Below are positions 9,393 to 20,658 of a DNA stretch of 64,000 nt, one piece after another. Source of the stretch: Juglans regia. Lineage: Eukaryota; Streptophyta; Magnoliopsida; Fagales; Juglandaceae. Position 1 is the first letter of the stretch. The number at the start of each line of letters is the position of its first letter. The notes beneath the pieces are model-generated. The model made no database searches and was not told the DNA's origin. It worked only from the letters and a program-made list of their open reading frames with translations. The DNA is taken from the NCBI RefSeq assembly GCF_001411555.2, contig NC_049910.1:37643156-37707155 (forward strand), written 5' to 3'. The translations under genes and the position numbers were made by a program.

Positions 9393-12300
9393 GCCCCCGT
9401 GAACCAAGGGGTGTATCCAAGACAGTGAGGCTCGTTCTTAGTACATGAAACCGAGAGGACATGAGGGGCTTGGTCAGAATGTCTGCCAACTGATCCTTAG
9501 AAGGAAGAAATGCAACTGGAAGTCATTTTGCAACGATTCGATCACGAACAAAATGGAAATCAATTTCCATATGCTTTGTACGGGAATGAAGGACATGATT
9601 TATTGAAAGATAAGTAGCTTTTAAATTATCACACCAAAGTAAGGGAGCTTGAGGAAGAAAGATATGAAGTTCTTTGAGAAGGGATTGAATCCAAATTAAT
9701 TCAGCTGTTGTGTTCGCTAGAGACTTATATTCAGCCTCAGTGCTGGAGCGAGCAATAGTACGTTGCTTGCGAGAGCTCCAAGAGACTAAATTTTGGCCAA
9801 TGAAGATGCAAAAGCCACCAGTGGAGCAGCGATCATCTGGGCAGTCTGCCCAATCAGCATCAGAAAAAGCTTGAAGTTGAAGATTAGAGGATTCTTGGAG
9901 AAAGAGACCAAAGTTTATGGTTTGTTTGAGATATCGAAGGAGACGCTTAACAGCCTACCAATGAGTGTATTTCGGACAGTGCATAAATTGACAGATTTTA
10001 TTGATGGTGAAGGCAATATCAGGGCGAGTCAAGGACAAGTATGGCAAGCTTCCTACAACACTCCTGTAGAGTGTAGGATCAGCAAAGGAGGGATTATCTG
10101 AGTTGGAGAGGCGAGTTGAGGCTGCCATTGGAGATGTAACCCCTTTGGCAGTGAGCATATTGGTGCGAGACAGTATATCATGGATATACTTTCTCTATGA
10201 GAAGTGAATCCCATTGGAAAGATATGTGATTTCAAGTCCAAGGAAATAGGATAACTTTCCTAAATCTTTTATAGGAAAAGCTGAAGCAAGAAATTTAACA
10301 AGATTGTCAATTTGTGCTGGATCAGAATTGGTGACGAAAATGTCGTCGACATAGACTAAAACATATATGAAAACAAATTGGAAACAATAGATGAACAAGG
10401 AGGGATCGGACATGGAAGGGGTGAAACCATATTCAGACAATCTAGAGCTCAGTTGAGCAAACCAAGCTAGTGGAGCTTGTTTAAGGCCATAAATAGCCTT
10501 ATTCAAACAACAGACATAATCTGGATATTCAAGGTGAACAAATCCTATAGGTTGAGTCATGTGAACGGTTTCTGTCAGATCGCCGTGTAAGAAGGCATTT
10601 TGGATGTCGAGTTGGCGAAGTGGCCAACCTTGTGAAACTGCTAAGGAAAGAACAACTCGAATTGTTGTGGGTTTTACAATAGGACTAAAGGTTTCAGAAT
10701 AATTGATACATTCCTGTTGATGGAAGCCTTTGGCGACGAGTCTTGCTTTTGTCAGTTCAATGGTGCCATCGGATCTATATTTTGTGTGAAACACCCACCT
10801 GCAACCAACAATGTTAGAAGAAGGGGGATGGGGTACAAGTTTCCAAGTGTGACTCTGGATGAGAGCCTTGAACTTAGTAGACATGGCCTCACGCCATTCT
10901 GAGAAATGAGATGCCACTATGTAGGAGTTAGGTTCTTCTGATATTTCAAGGGAGGTGGTGAGGCAATGTTGAGGTGGAGGGTAAGCAATGATGCCATTGG
11001 TGAAAATTTTTGGACGGGAGGAATTTGTCTTGGAACGAGTTATGATGGGGGATTTATTTGGGGTGGATGGTAAGAAGATGGAGATGAAGTTTCAGGAATA
11101 TCAGAGGTTGTCGAAGAAGAGAAGTCTAGAGAAGATTGAGATGAAGACAAGGAAGGAGAATTATTTTGAGTTGGGCTATTAGTGGAAGGTTGGGCCGTTG
11201 GAGTGTTTGGGTTGTTTTTTGGAGTGGTGGGAGTTGGGCTGGTATTTGAAGGAAAGAAAAGGGGCAAAACAACATGGGTTTGTTGAGGAGAAGGAGAGTT
11301 CATGGTGGTGTTAGACGAATTGGGAAAATATTTTTCATTAAAGAATAGATCACGGGAAATGTACATTCTGTTGGAGGGAAGATGAAGACATTTGTAACCA
11401 TTGTGCATAGGACTGTAACCAAGAAATAGGCAAGGAAGTGAACGGAAATCAATTTTGTGATTGTTGTAGGGACGGAGATTTGGGTAACATTCGGACCCAA
11501 AGACTTTGAGAAAAGAGTAATCGGGCTCTTGTTGATAGAGTAAAAAATGAGGAGATCTATTTTTAAGAGATGGGGAGGGAAAAATATTGATGAGATAGGC
11601 AGCGGTTTGGAAGGCACCTGCCCAAAATTGAAAGGGTAAGGATGCTATAGCTAAAAGGCAAGGCCCGTTTCTATAATGTGCCGATGCTTTCTCTACACCA
11701 CACCATTTTGTTGGTGAGTGTGAGAACAAGAGAGACGATGCATAATGCCTTGAGAATTTAAAATGCGAGTGAGAGGATGAAATTCACCGCCCCAATCACT
11801 TTGAAGAATTTTTATTTTGGCATTTAGAAGTCTTTCAACATATTTTTGAAAAAGAAGAAATGTTGATGTAGCATCACCCTTTGAGGCTAAGGGATAAAAC
11901 CATGTATAACGACTATAGTCATCCACAAATGAGATATAATATCGAAAACTATCTCTTGATAAGTGAGGGGATGGACCCCAAATGTCTACAAAAATTAAGT
12001 GCAAGGGTCCAGTGGACCGATTAACAGAATGTTTGAAAGATAATTGCCTACACTTGACAAGAGGACAACTAGTAAGAAAGAAATTCGGCTGAGAGGGAAC
12101 AAAATGCAAACATTTAGTGTGCAAAATATGAGAGACCAGCAGAAGGGAGGGAGGACCGAGTTTGTGGTGCCATTGATCAAGAGATGTCCGTTCACCAACA
12201 AATGCTAGGTGATCTGACTGAGGACTGGAAGAAGATGGGAAGAGGTAAAGTCCATTACGTGTTGGGCCTCGGATTAGTGTTGCTCCCATCATTTTGTCCT

Positions 12301-12740
12301 TCACACAAAAAAAGGAATCATGAAATTCAAAAAATACAGCATTATCAGAACAAAAACTATTGACAAAGACAAGATTTTTGGTAATCTGAGGCACACATAA
12401 GAGATTGCGAAGAAGAAATTTTGAGTGTGAGGATGAGAAAAATGAGTCACCGAAATGAGTAATGGGTAGTGCAGTTCCATCACCAACTTTGATTTGTTCA
12501 TTACCAGCATAAGTGTCGACTAAGAGATTTAGATTTTGCAAATCAGAAGTTATATGGTTTGTAGCAGACGAATCAGGATACCATTGTTTATCAAAAGATG
12601 ACTCAGAAGTGGTATAACGAGCTAAAAGAGAACGTGGAGGTTCATATTGATATGCATTGTCAAATCTGTGGTAGCATTGTAGTGCTACATGGCCAATCTT
12701 ATTACATACTTGACAAGTGGGCTTTCCATGTTGCTGCGAG
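9393..12740 (-). pseudogene. copia pol polyprotein (protease, integrase, RT, RNase H), frameshifted
   Basis: Read on the minus strand. A CCHC knuckle (CQVCNKIGHVALQC, 12715-12674) is followed by the protease motif WYPDSSATNHI, where the usual active site is DSGA. Then comes the integrase pre-domain (LDQWHHKLGPPS), the integrase core with VDIWGP and LQSDWGGEF (first two catalytic Asp), and a frameshift near 11700 where the third acidic residue falls. RT has LVAKGF, LDIQNAFLHGDL and the catalytic YVDD at 10353-10342. RNase H carries YRSVVGSLPYLSLTRPDIAF and the end motif ADILTKPL. The RT frame (10917-10195) is the longest clean piece. Several shifts break the protein. Confidence 0.9.
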
Positions 12741-13019
12741 AGGGGCTAAAAAGATGAAGATGAGTGGCCACCTCTGTTGCGACCACCACAATAGCCATTA
12801 CGACCACCACGGTAGTTGCCGTGAGATGCATGAGTAGGAGAAGCTGTGGTAAGATTTATGGAAGGATTAGGGAGCAAACCTTGTTGAATGGAAGTGTGAG
12901 AGAGACGCTTTCAAACGTGAGAAGTAGATTAAAAAGCTCAGCAGATGAGATTGGGGTGGCTCTAGTGGTTACAGAAAAAACGAAGGCTTCAAATTCAGAG
13001 TTAAGTCCATTTAGAAGGT

Positions 13020-13577
13020 AGGAAACGACCTCAGAATCTCACAGAGGTTCTCCTGCAGCAGGCATGGTGTCCAATAGAAGGCAGACTTTACGATAGTATT
13101 ATGTCACTGATAAGGAACCCTTTTTTATGTTGGTAAGTTGGTGACGAATTTGGAAGATTTTAGCTTGGGATTGGGAGGTAAACATGGTGTCGAGAGTGAC
13201 CCAAAGTTCTCTGGACGTGCGAGAAGAGATAACCTGTGCAAGGATGGGTTCAGAAAGTGAAGAAAGAAGAGCACTAAGTAAAAGTTGATCAGTGTGACGC
13301 CATTGAAGGTATTGTGGGTTTGTTTGAGTTTGAGAAGAAATTGATGGTGATGGGGATGACACTGGAAGTTTTTTTTTTTTTTTTTTGGGGGGGGGGGGGG
13401 GGGAGAACCATCAATAAAACGGTAGAGTTCTTGGCCATGGAGGTAGGGGATAATCTGAGCGCACCAGAGGAGATAGTTATCTGACCCGAGTCTCACAGAA
13501 ACAATGTGGGAAAAATTGCTTGGAAGCTGGAAGGTGATGGGATGGTCTTTGTCGAAATGAGAAGACCATCCCATCAC
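13020..13577 (-). pseudogene. copia gag, split at a homopolymer
   Basis: The ATG at 13577 begins a UBN2/retrotran_gag-type protein with VRLGSDNYLLWCAQIIPYLHG. The frame runs into a poly-Pro/poly-Lys stretch made by a T-run and a G-run on the plus strand (about 13369-13403). Downstream, gag continues in another frame as DQLLLSALLSSLSEPILAQV and ELWVTLDTMFTSQSQAKIFQ. The homopolymer is the likely cause of the frameshift, though assembly error in such a run is possible. Confidence 0.85.
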
Positions 13578-13604
13578 TAGCCATGGATAGACGTTAGTCG
13601 TAGT

Positions 13605-13619
13605 CCAGCTTTGGTACCA
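13605..13619 (-). other. Primer-binding site of the copia element
   Basis: Immediately inside the 5' LTR the minus strand reads TGGTACCAAAGCTGG. This resembles the complement of the initiator methionine tRNA 3' end (TGGTATCAGAGC), the usual primer for plant copia elements, with about two mismatches. Confidence 0.7.
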
Positions 13620-13972
13620 TCATAGGATTTGAGAAAGAAGGAAGAAAGAGTATTCTGAAAAAGTTCTGTTCTAATTGTATATTATGAACTTTACCAAAGA
13701 GTATTTATAGACATGCAGAGCCGTAACAGAATTGGCATGCGCATAGTGTCAAGCAGCTGATGTACACTGCTGTACAAATGGTATGGCAGAGTTTGTTAGA
13801 ATATTTCCTGAGCACTAAAATACAACCAATCAAAACACAATACAACACAGCCACAAATGCGTCTTCAAGTGATCTGCTCTATGTGACTCCAGAATCTTCT
13901 GGACAGTTGGATAAAATGGTAGAGTCTTGCTTTGCCCTCGTTGAGATGGAAGAAGAAGTGATTTGTTCAATA
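13620..13972 (-). repeat. 5' LTR of the copia element
   Basis: The 353-bp partner of the LTR at 9042-9391, followed on its outer side by the TACTA target duplication. Confidence 0.92.
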
Positions 13973-14161
13973 TACTAAGATGCTCTAATAATGAGGAATT
14001 AACAAGTCTATTTTTAGTCCTCATGATGTCAATTCGTACAGTTACACAAGGAGCACAAGACTTACACACCCACATCATGTTATAAGCCATAGACACAAAC
14101 ACACGCACTCGAAGATAGTTCCAAACAACAAGACGAGCAGGAAATATTACATGTAACTCTC

Positions 14162-15252
14162 TTAGTGGAACTTGAGGCTAGTCAAGACGTTGTTGTTGAC
14201 AGGATCGGCCAAGTGATCCAGGAGATTTTGGAAAGGCCCAACGCCGGTCACAAGACCTTGTATAAAGTAACCCAAGATAGCCAACATGGCCAACCTCCCA
14301 TTCTTTACCTCCTTCAGCTTCAAGTCTTTGAGCGACTTCTCGTCCTTTCCAAAGCCGAGAGGGTTAAATAGGGGTCCACCAGGGTAGGCTGGGTCACCAG
14401 ACCCTCCCAAATACTTCTCGAACCCCAGGAAGTACTGTTTTCCCATGGATCCTGGCTTGGCCCAGTCTTGAAATCTCCTGTGCTCAGCAAATCCCATGAG
14501 TGCCATCTCAAAGACAAATAATGTGTAAGGATCTGCCCAGTAATTGTATGTCCCCGCTGGCGGGATTACTCCTGTTTTGAACCAAGGGAGGGCTGTTTCC
14601 GGAGGAATGAGACCAAGCTTCCCTAAGATCTCGGGTGCTATGGCTCCCACTGCTCCCAACATGGCATAACGTCCGTTGATGACTTCACCGTAGGCCAACC
14701 ATTTTGGCTCGATGAACCCTCCTGTACCTTCGGGATCCGAGAGCCCTAGAGGGTCGAATCCATAGTCACCCGGGAGGCTGTAATTATTATTATTATTATT
14801 ATTATTCGAACAAAAGTGAATCAAAACGATCCCGCTGGTGCAGGTCAGCCTAAACCACTAGGAAGTAAAAGATATTGCATGCATTGATTACCTGCCATCC
14901 AAGTAAGAAAGGCTCTGCTTGGATGCAAACCACAAGGGTCTATCTGCTCCTTGCTGAAATCAAAACAATCGAAGTACAGAAACAGAAAATGTACAATATA
15001 AGCAAAACTGGACGCTCTATATATGGCAGTAAATGTGGACAGAATGATCTAGACAGACTAATCAGATACTAGTGACTAATAAAGGAACAATTAACAAACC
15101 TTAACAGGTGGAGTGGACGCTGCCCTTACAATGAAGGAAGCTTTTCTTGATGACCCAATTGGAGATTGAAGTGATCTTGGTCCAAGTATCTGCCTGGTAG
15201 CCACCACCGAAGAGGTAAGAGACGACGACGATACCAGAGCTTGTGTTGCCAT
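14162..15252 (-). CDS. LHCA3: Photosystem I chlorophyll a/b-binding protein 3 (LHCA3), three coding exons
   Basis: A nuclear gene for a chloroplast thylakoid antenna protein that binds chlorophyll and carotenoid and feeds photosystem I. Exons are 15252-15100, 14953-14892 and 14777-14162. All introns are GT-AG, and the spliced frame is 276 residues, close to the usual length of about 273. Residues 1 to about 43 form a Ser/Thr-rich transit peptide. The mature part has [21 protein letters not shown], helix-1 motif [11 protein letters not shown] (E103, N106, R108) and helix-3 motif [15 protein letters not shown], ending [11 protein letters not shown]. Asn rather than His at position 106 is the chlorophyll ligand linked to red-shifted chlorophylls in Lhca3/Lhca4. 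Full-length similarity to Lhca3 as I remember it makes the name firm. It looks functional. Confidence 0.95.
14783..14806. repeat. (ATT)8 microsatellite next to the LHCA3 intron-2 acceptor
   Basis: Eight ATT units end five bases from the AG acceptor at 14779-14778. On the coding strand the acceptor region is (AAT)8 TTACAG, so the usual pyrimidine-rich tract is replaced by an A-rich repeat. Confidence 0.9.
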
Positions 15253-15600
15253 ATTTTCTTCTTCTCTCCTCTAACCTTTCGCTCTCTACAGCAGTTTTCT
15301 TATCGAAGTGGTTGGTAGCCTCAGAGAATTGATTATCTAGGGACTGAACTCTTGGTTGTAGGATTTCAATCTACTATAAAAACAAATAATTGGCAGCGCT
15401 AGGGGCAAAGCTAAACCACTACTTGTGGGCATGGTGGCATTGATTTTCTGGCTGCTGTTCGAGGTGGCCCGACTTTGAGATTAGGTTAGGATTTGATTCT
15501 CCAACAAGCAGTGTACACGTATCATTGTTACTTGGATAAGATATATGCAGTTTGCACTCTCAGAAACTCAATTCTCACGTGGCGGCCTCCCTTTTATTTA
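15253..15600 (-). promoter_or_regulatory. LHCA3 upstream region
   Basis: This is about 350 bp upstream of the LHCA3 start. A G-box core CACGTG lies at 15576-15581 and a GATAAG I-box near 15536-15541. A CCAAT motif on the coding strand lies near 15390. These are the light-response elements commonly found in Lhc promoters. No canonical TATA box is obvious on the coding strand. The TATAAAAA at 15374 reads on the other strand. Function is inferred from motif and position only. Confidence 0.45.
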
Positions 15601-16242
15601 TCTATTAGTTTAGAGTCAAAGTGCTCGCACGTGCTTGATTTTTCATTAATTAATGAATATTAATATAAAATAAATACTTGATATCAAGAAATTTCAATTA
15701 AAAAAGATATTTAATATCCAAACCATGCAAATAATGAAAAGCATATCATTTATATCTCGGGAATAGATGATAAACATGCCTTTTGAATTCGCCCCACCCC
15801 GACTGCTTGCACGCGCCCCTTCACCCCCCAACCCTCAAGCTGCCGGTCTATCGGGACGAAGCAAAATCGCAATGAAAATATCGGCATGTCATACTCATGC
15901 GCGGCTTGTTCCTTTTATGGCTGTCAAGCACCATCGCGCTAAAATGCATTCGATGGCTACACGCATCGTACTGGTAGATTCACCACCTCAAGGTCTTCTA
16001 AATTTGACCCACCCTATCTCACAATGATTGGCATGTGGTCTCCAGGCGCTGCCACAAGCAAGTGTGAAGAAAATCGGTCCACCGCAATCCATCCAATTCA
16101 ATGCCAGTCTTCTTACTATGTTTCCATTTTTCCTAACTGATGATATTGAGGAATGGAATACGAGTCTCTTCAGAAACCATCTCAGGACAAACAAACTATA
16201 GTGCACCTTCAGCATCCACTACCTCCAGACGTGGTATCAATT
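15601..16242. other. Intergenic, no gene seen
   Basis: AT-rich at 15620-15770, then a moderately GC-rich stretch (15780-16230). Open frames there (15767-16027 plus, 16215-15988 minus) match nothing I recognise. Confidence 0.5.
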
Positions 16243-16955
16243 TAGGGTTTCAATTGAACTGAGCCGAGCCTAGTCGATCTTTAGTTTGCCGAGCTTGACT
16301 CGATTTTTATTTAATCTTTGTTTGAGTTCGACTCGGTAAGCTAAACTCTCAACTCGAGCTCACGAGTTCGAGTTGTTTATTTTAATTATATTTAATAATT
16401 AATAAATTAGATAAATAAAAAAATCTAATATTGAATTTGTACAACTAACAAGTAGAACCTCTACTAAATTATAAGCTTTCAAAAATTTATAAATAATTAA
16501 TATGTAGCTAGTTGATATGTATCCATAATAACAATATATTATATGCTTACATAAATTATTAATACATGCATATATCTATTTCATATATGGTTCCCACGTA
16601 CTATTATATGAAATTATTAAATCTTATCAACTAATTATTGAACAAATTATAAAATATAGCTATGAAGTATATTCAATATATAAGCATAAATAATTAGGCT
16701 ACATATTATATATTTAATTATAAAAGTGTTATACTTATATTATTAGCTAATACATATATATGTATATGTATATATACAGAGGTGTATGTATATATTTATT
16801 AGTATATGAATGAGTTTAATCAAGTCTGGCTAACGAGTCGACTTGGGTATTTGCTTTCATACTCGAGCTTTTTTTTTCACGAGTCTAGTTCGATTGAGTT
16901 TAATCGGGCATGTACCAAGCGGACTATCTAATAGACTGGTTCATTTATAGCCCTA
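16243..16955. mobile_element. hAT-type non-autonomous element with TAGGG termini
   Basis: The left end is TAGGGTTTCAATTGAAC and the right end, read inwards, TAGGGCTATAAATGAAC. Flanks are GGTATCAA (16233-16240) and GGTATCAT (16956-16963), a near-perfect 8-bp duplication displaced by two bases on the left. CTCGAG/GAGCTCGAGTTCGAG-type repeats lie inside each end and the centre is very AT-rich. No coding capacity. Confidence 0.7.
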
Positions 16956-16963
16956 GGTATCAT

Positions 16964-17190
16964 AGTCCACACAGTTTTGTGAACTGTAAAAAATTGTCAT
17001 TTAAGAAACTGCCCTCTTTGCAAGGTATGGATGGGGACCAAGCTTTTGGACCTAAAACCCGATTTCTTTTTCATTTTTGCAATGTGGTTGTTGTAATGGG
17101 GTGTTTGTTGGGAAACTCCAACCCTCCTCATGTATCTCATTTTCCTTTTATTAATGAAATATTTACTTGCTTAGAAAGGAAAAAAAAAAG
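16964..17190 (+). mobile_element. LINE 3' tail fragment
   Basis: The sequence ends with a LINE-style 3' UTR: GGGAAACTCCAACCCTCCTC, then TTAATGAAATATTTACTTGC and a poly(A) run at about 17179-17189. It begins where the adjacent hAT-type element ends, so that element has probably inserted into it. Confidence 0.6.
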
Positions 17191-17212
17191 AATTCAAGCA
17201 TGTGTGTGTGTA

Positions 17213-17217
<5 letters not shown>

Positions 17218-17263
<46 letters not shown>
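17218..17263. repeat. (TA)n microsatellite
   Basis: About 22 uninterrupted TA units preceded by a short TGTG tract. Confidence 0.95.
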
Positions 17264-17266
<3 letters not shown>

Positions 17267-18590
17267 ACTCCAATACTCGTAACAAAGCAAAACTTAACAG
17301 TACATATTTCAAAGGAAACAGACTGGAGCTAATTAAACTAGTTGTTGTCTTATTTACAATGACATAGACCCACCCACTGATAGAACCAGTAATTGTTTTA
17401 AGGGGCTTACTTTTCTATCGTGTAATACATTTATGTAAAATAAAAGAAGACAAATCTTAATCTTAATTTTACGAGAAATCATAAAAACTTAATTATATAT
17501 AAAATTAGATCTCAATCATTTGCTACAAACATATAAAAATAAAATTCTAAAAACACAATGTTTCATGCAATAATGTTCATCCATTGTTACTTTTGTAATG
17601 AAATATTTAGGATTTGTTTTCTTTTTTAAAAACTATCAAGTGATCTTTTAAAAGGCTATATTTCATTTTAGTATGTAAGTTAGTTTATCAAGTTTCATGT
17701 AAAATCTAGAGGTTTTTGTGTCACATTAAGCATAAAATGCTACAAATTAGACATTAAATAAGTTTGTTCTTGTTCAATGAAGTCTAGAGGATAAAACATT
17801 TCAACTATTTTCATATAGATCATCAACCTTAAATGATTTCTCTTGTATTTTTACTTTGGATTCCATATTAAGAAGCTTAATGCGGCACCCCATTTCTCGG
17901 TAAGGAATATGGTGAGGATTCGTGATACCAAAGGTGCCAGCCAGTCGGCAACACCTTGGATTTAGGTCAAGAATAGGCGTGCAATTTTCACAAAGAATGC
18001 ACGTGTAAGCAAAACATATGTGCATATTGCAGCGGAATACATAAAAGTTTTAGTCAGAGACTAAATGCTAATTTTACCAGAGGTCTAACCCAGAAAAAGG
18101 TTCATCCATTAATGATATTAATATCCATATGTCACAGATCCTAAATAATATTATACAACACCAACTGTTCATTGCTTACATCCAGGAACTACAAACTAAA
18201 TATGACTTGTTGCATGACTAAATATACATCTCCAAAAATAAAAACAACAACTAGTGGATGCAGACCTTCGTTTCTATCACTTAGGAGGGGTCGATTCTTC
18301 TTCTTCAATAACCTCTTTTGGTGATAACTTTGCATCAAAGTCTATGGTTCAGACAAGCGAAATCATAAGTAGGTTAAACAGCTATGAAAAAATTGTTAGT
18401 GAAAAATTTATGAACACATATTTATGCACAACAATGAATCATCTTCTACATATCTTCTACATACCCACAACATAAGAAGATGTATATTATTTTCACGAAA
18501 AAGAAAGGAGAAAGTTTCCAAATATGCAAAGCCATATCTTACTACATACCGACAACATTATCCCACATTTTCAGTACTGTCATAGAAGTT
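17264..18590. other. Mostly unassigned AT-rich stretch
   Basis: No gene can be named. A minus-strand frame at 18025-17801 is open in one phase, and another phase of the same DNA also reads plausibly (ADWLAPLVSRILTIFLTEKW), so neither is convincing. A possible terminal exon at 18341-18277 is listed separately. Confidence 0.4.
18277..18341 (-). other. Possible last coding exon of an unidentified gene
   Basis: On the minus strand an acceptor-like CATAG is followed by a frame reading FDAKLSPKEVIEEEESTPPK and a TGA stop. The acidic, Pro/Lys-ending tail looks like a protein C-terminus. I could not find a preceding exon or name the family. It may be chance. Confidence 0.2.
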
Positions 18591-18599
18591 AACCTGCCT

Positions 18600-18800
18600 C
18601 AATAGTATTTAGAATACTATAGTGCGCTGACACTGTTTCTCCTGTCGCTCTCGTTGAAGCCACTTGCATTCATTGAAGACTCTAACTCTAAAGACGCTAA
18701 AATATTTACAATCTCTAAAGTGAGATTTTGTCCACTATTCCAATCCCTTTTATAGGACAAGACCGTCAAGTGTCCTTTTGTAGTGCCTCGGTCTCGAAGG
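18600..18800 (-). mobile_element. LTR fragment related to the gypsy element at 22-27 kb
   Basis: The block around ACAATCTCTAAAGTGAGATT and TTTTATAGGACAAGACCGTC matches 26355-26425 inside the right LTR region of the gypsy element with scattered differences. Similarity fades after about 18800. Confidence 0.55.
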
Positions 18801-18913
18801 TCCAGGGAGTTAGCTTCTATTACCTAAAATTATCTCTAAAATATACAGTCATAAACCCCAAAGTTTCAATAATACATACAACTCACTATTTCAAATCAAC
18901 TACTCCAATATAA

Positions 18914-19266
18914 TGGGAAGTTTGGAAACATTTTTCATCTCATTCCATCTCATCTTATCCCATCTCATTTCTTTCTCAAATATCATTTAAACATAAACAA
19001 TTTTAAACTAATTATTACAACTTTTCCAACTTTTCAAATAAAAAATAAAAATAAAAATTTAACTTTTTCAAATACCAAAATAAAAATAATTTTAAAAAAT
19101 TATATTCTAACAATATTTTAACTTTATAATATTTTTTTATTAATTTTTTCTCTCTCCTTTCCCAAAACCTAATAAATATTTATCTCAAACTATTTAACTA
19201 TTATTCACAAACCATCTTACTATTATTCACAAAATTATCATCTCATCTCATTCCCCAAGCATTCCT
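18914..19266. mobile_element. PIF/Harbinger-like MITE of the GAGATGAG family (copy 1)
   Basis: CATCTCATTCCATCTCATC near the left end and TCATCTCATCTCATTCC near the right. The interior is AT-rich with ACTATTCACAAA boxes, as in the copies at 43800 and 55753. The ends (TGGGAAGTTTGG / TAGGAATGCTTGG) are imperfect inverted repeats. The target duplication is not clean, so the limits are approximate. Confidence 0.65.
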
Positions 19267-19289
19267 ATCTAAAACACCACAAAATCTTA

Positions 19290-20400
19290 AAATAAACGTC
19301 AACCTTCCAAAATACAAAGTCAACAAAGCAAAACAAAATTATTGAATAAAATTCTCCAATAATGAAAGTACTTTATTTGTACTTAAATCTACTATGCTCA
19401 CATAGTCCTACTAATGCTTGCTATCTGAATCGTTAGCCGAAACACCCAAAATATCTGAAAATATTGTGGAGATAAGAGATGAGTTATCAACAACTCAATA
19501 AGCAGAGAACATATACTAGTATGTAAACATGAGCATTTTCACAAAACTCAGAATGCAGAATAAAACATTTTAGTTTCAGAATTCAAATCGAAAACATATT
19601 ATAAGAACATCAAAGCGACAGTTCAAAATGTCCATATTCAAAAATCATTTGGCATAGCATAACTGGACATCATCATCTTATCATATCATATCGTATCATA
19701 TCATATCATATCATATCGGAGCATCATATCAAAACATAGACCATATTTAACTCTTGTGGTAGGGTTGTGTTATACCCGGTAGTCAAACTAGACAGTATCA
19801 AAATGTGAGTCTTCCCCTTATCATTATCGGAGCCTGAGTGTGCACACAGGAAATGTCACACAGAAAAATCACTTTATTTTCAAAGTGAGTGCACTCAAAA
19901 ACAGAAATATTGGTACCAACCATATAACGGAGGCCACAACTTTACACTCGTGGTAAGGTCAGAACATAATAGAAATAGAATCAGAATATCATACCAAAGG
20001 TTTTCAGATGACACATCATATCAAAACTAAGTATTAAACAGATTCATATCATCTTCCCATAATCAAAACAGATTCAGAGCATCTTTACATGACATGCACA
20101 AATTTTCAAATTTCATATTTACTCTTTTTGCACAGTTCAGCAACATATCAAAATTTTGCTCATGTCTATACTAGTCATAACAGAAAATACTCTTTTATAC
20201 AAATTTCATGAGTAATGCAGAACACATAACTGAGATTGTTTTCACATTTCATTTCAAAACATAACATGCATATTTTTCACAAATCAACCTCAGTCTATAT
20301 CTTTTTATATAAAGTCTAGCATAAGAACCACACTAAACATATGAAAGGCAAGACCCTAAACTTCAATCGCAAAAGCTTGAAGTAGGAAAATACATAGCCT
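19290..20400. other. LTR/TE-derived non-coding region
   Basis: No gene. The stretch around 19755-19905 (GTGGTAGGGTTGTG, then AAAGTGAGTGCACTCAAAAA) closely resembles the unit of the minisatellite at 45184-45800, so both probably derive from one repeat family. A (TCATA)n tract is listed separately. Confidence 0.5.
19681..19718. repeat. (TCATA)n pentanucleotide tract
   Basis: Seven to eight units of TCATA with one A-to-G change. Confidence 0.85.
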
Positions 20401-20491
20401 TAAACAGCTTGTGTAGCAAAGTTGTTTCCTCAGTCATAATCCTCCATGCCTGTTTTGCAAGAAGGGAATTACTTCTGAAAGAGGCTGCACC

Positions 20492-20629
20492 ATGGAGCAG
20501 TTCAACCAGATGCACCCTCCTTCATTTGATGGGAGACGCGAGCCAACCCTGGCGGAGGATTGGGTTCAGGGTATCGAGGAGATATTTTGGGTCTTAAACT
20601 GCACATATATCGAGGAGATAGTCATGTAA
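20492..20629 (+). pseudogene. Gypsy-type gag fragment
   Basis: The plus-strand frame reads MEQFNQMHPPSFDGRREPTL and then AEDWVQGIEEIFWVLNCT before a stop. This is the start of the retrotrans_gag domain of Ty3/gypsy elements (PPxFDG...AExWxxxIExIF). Only about 45 codons remain, lying in LTR-like non-coding sequence. Confidence 0.8.
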
Positions 20630-20658
20630 CTTACATCAATTTCTAATAGTATGTAACT

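Larger units (their letters stand above)
9042..13972 (-). mobile_element. Nearly complete Ty1/copia LTR retrotransposon with TSD
   Basis: Two direct LTRs (9042-9391 and 13620-13972) flank a gag-protease-integrase-RT-RNase H series on the minus strand, which is copia order (integrase before RT). The target duplication is TACTA at 9037-9041 and 13973-13977. Beside the 5' LTR a primer-binding site begins TGGTACCAAAGC, close to the initiator-Met type TGGTATCAGAGC. A polypurine tract (CACGGGGGCG, minus strand) abuts the 3' LTR at 9392-9401. All domains are present but frames are broken in several places, so it is non-autonomous now. Confidence 0.93.

Noticed and set aside
14162..14824. LHCA3 read as a single ORF with an Asn-run start
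   Set aside because: The Asn run is the (AAT)8 repeat in intron 2. The true exon begins at 14777, and exons 1 and 2 lie upstream.
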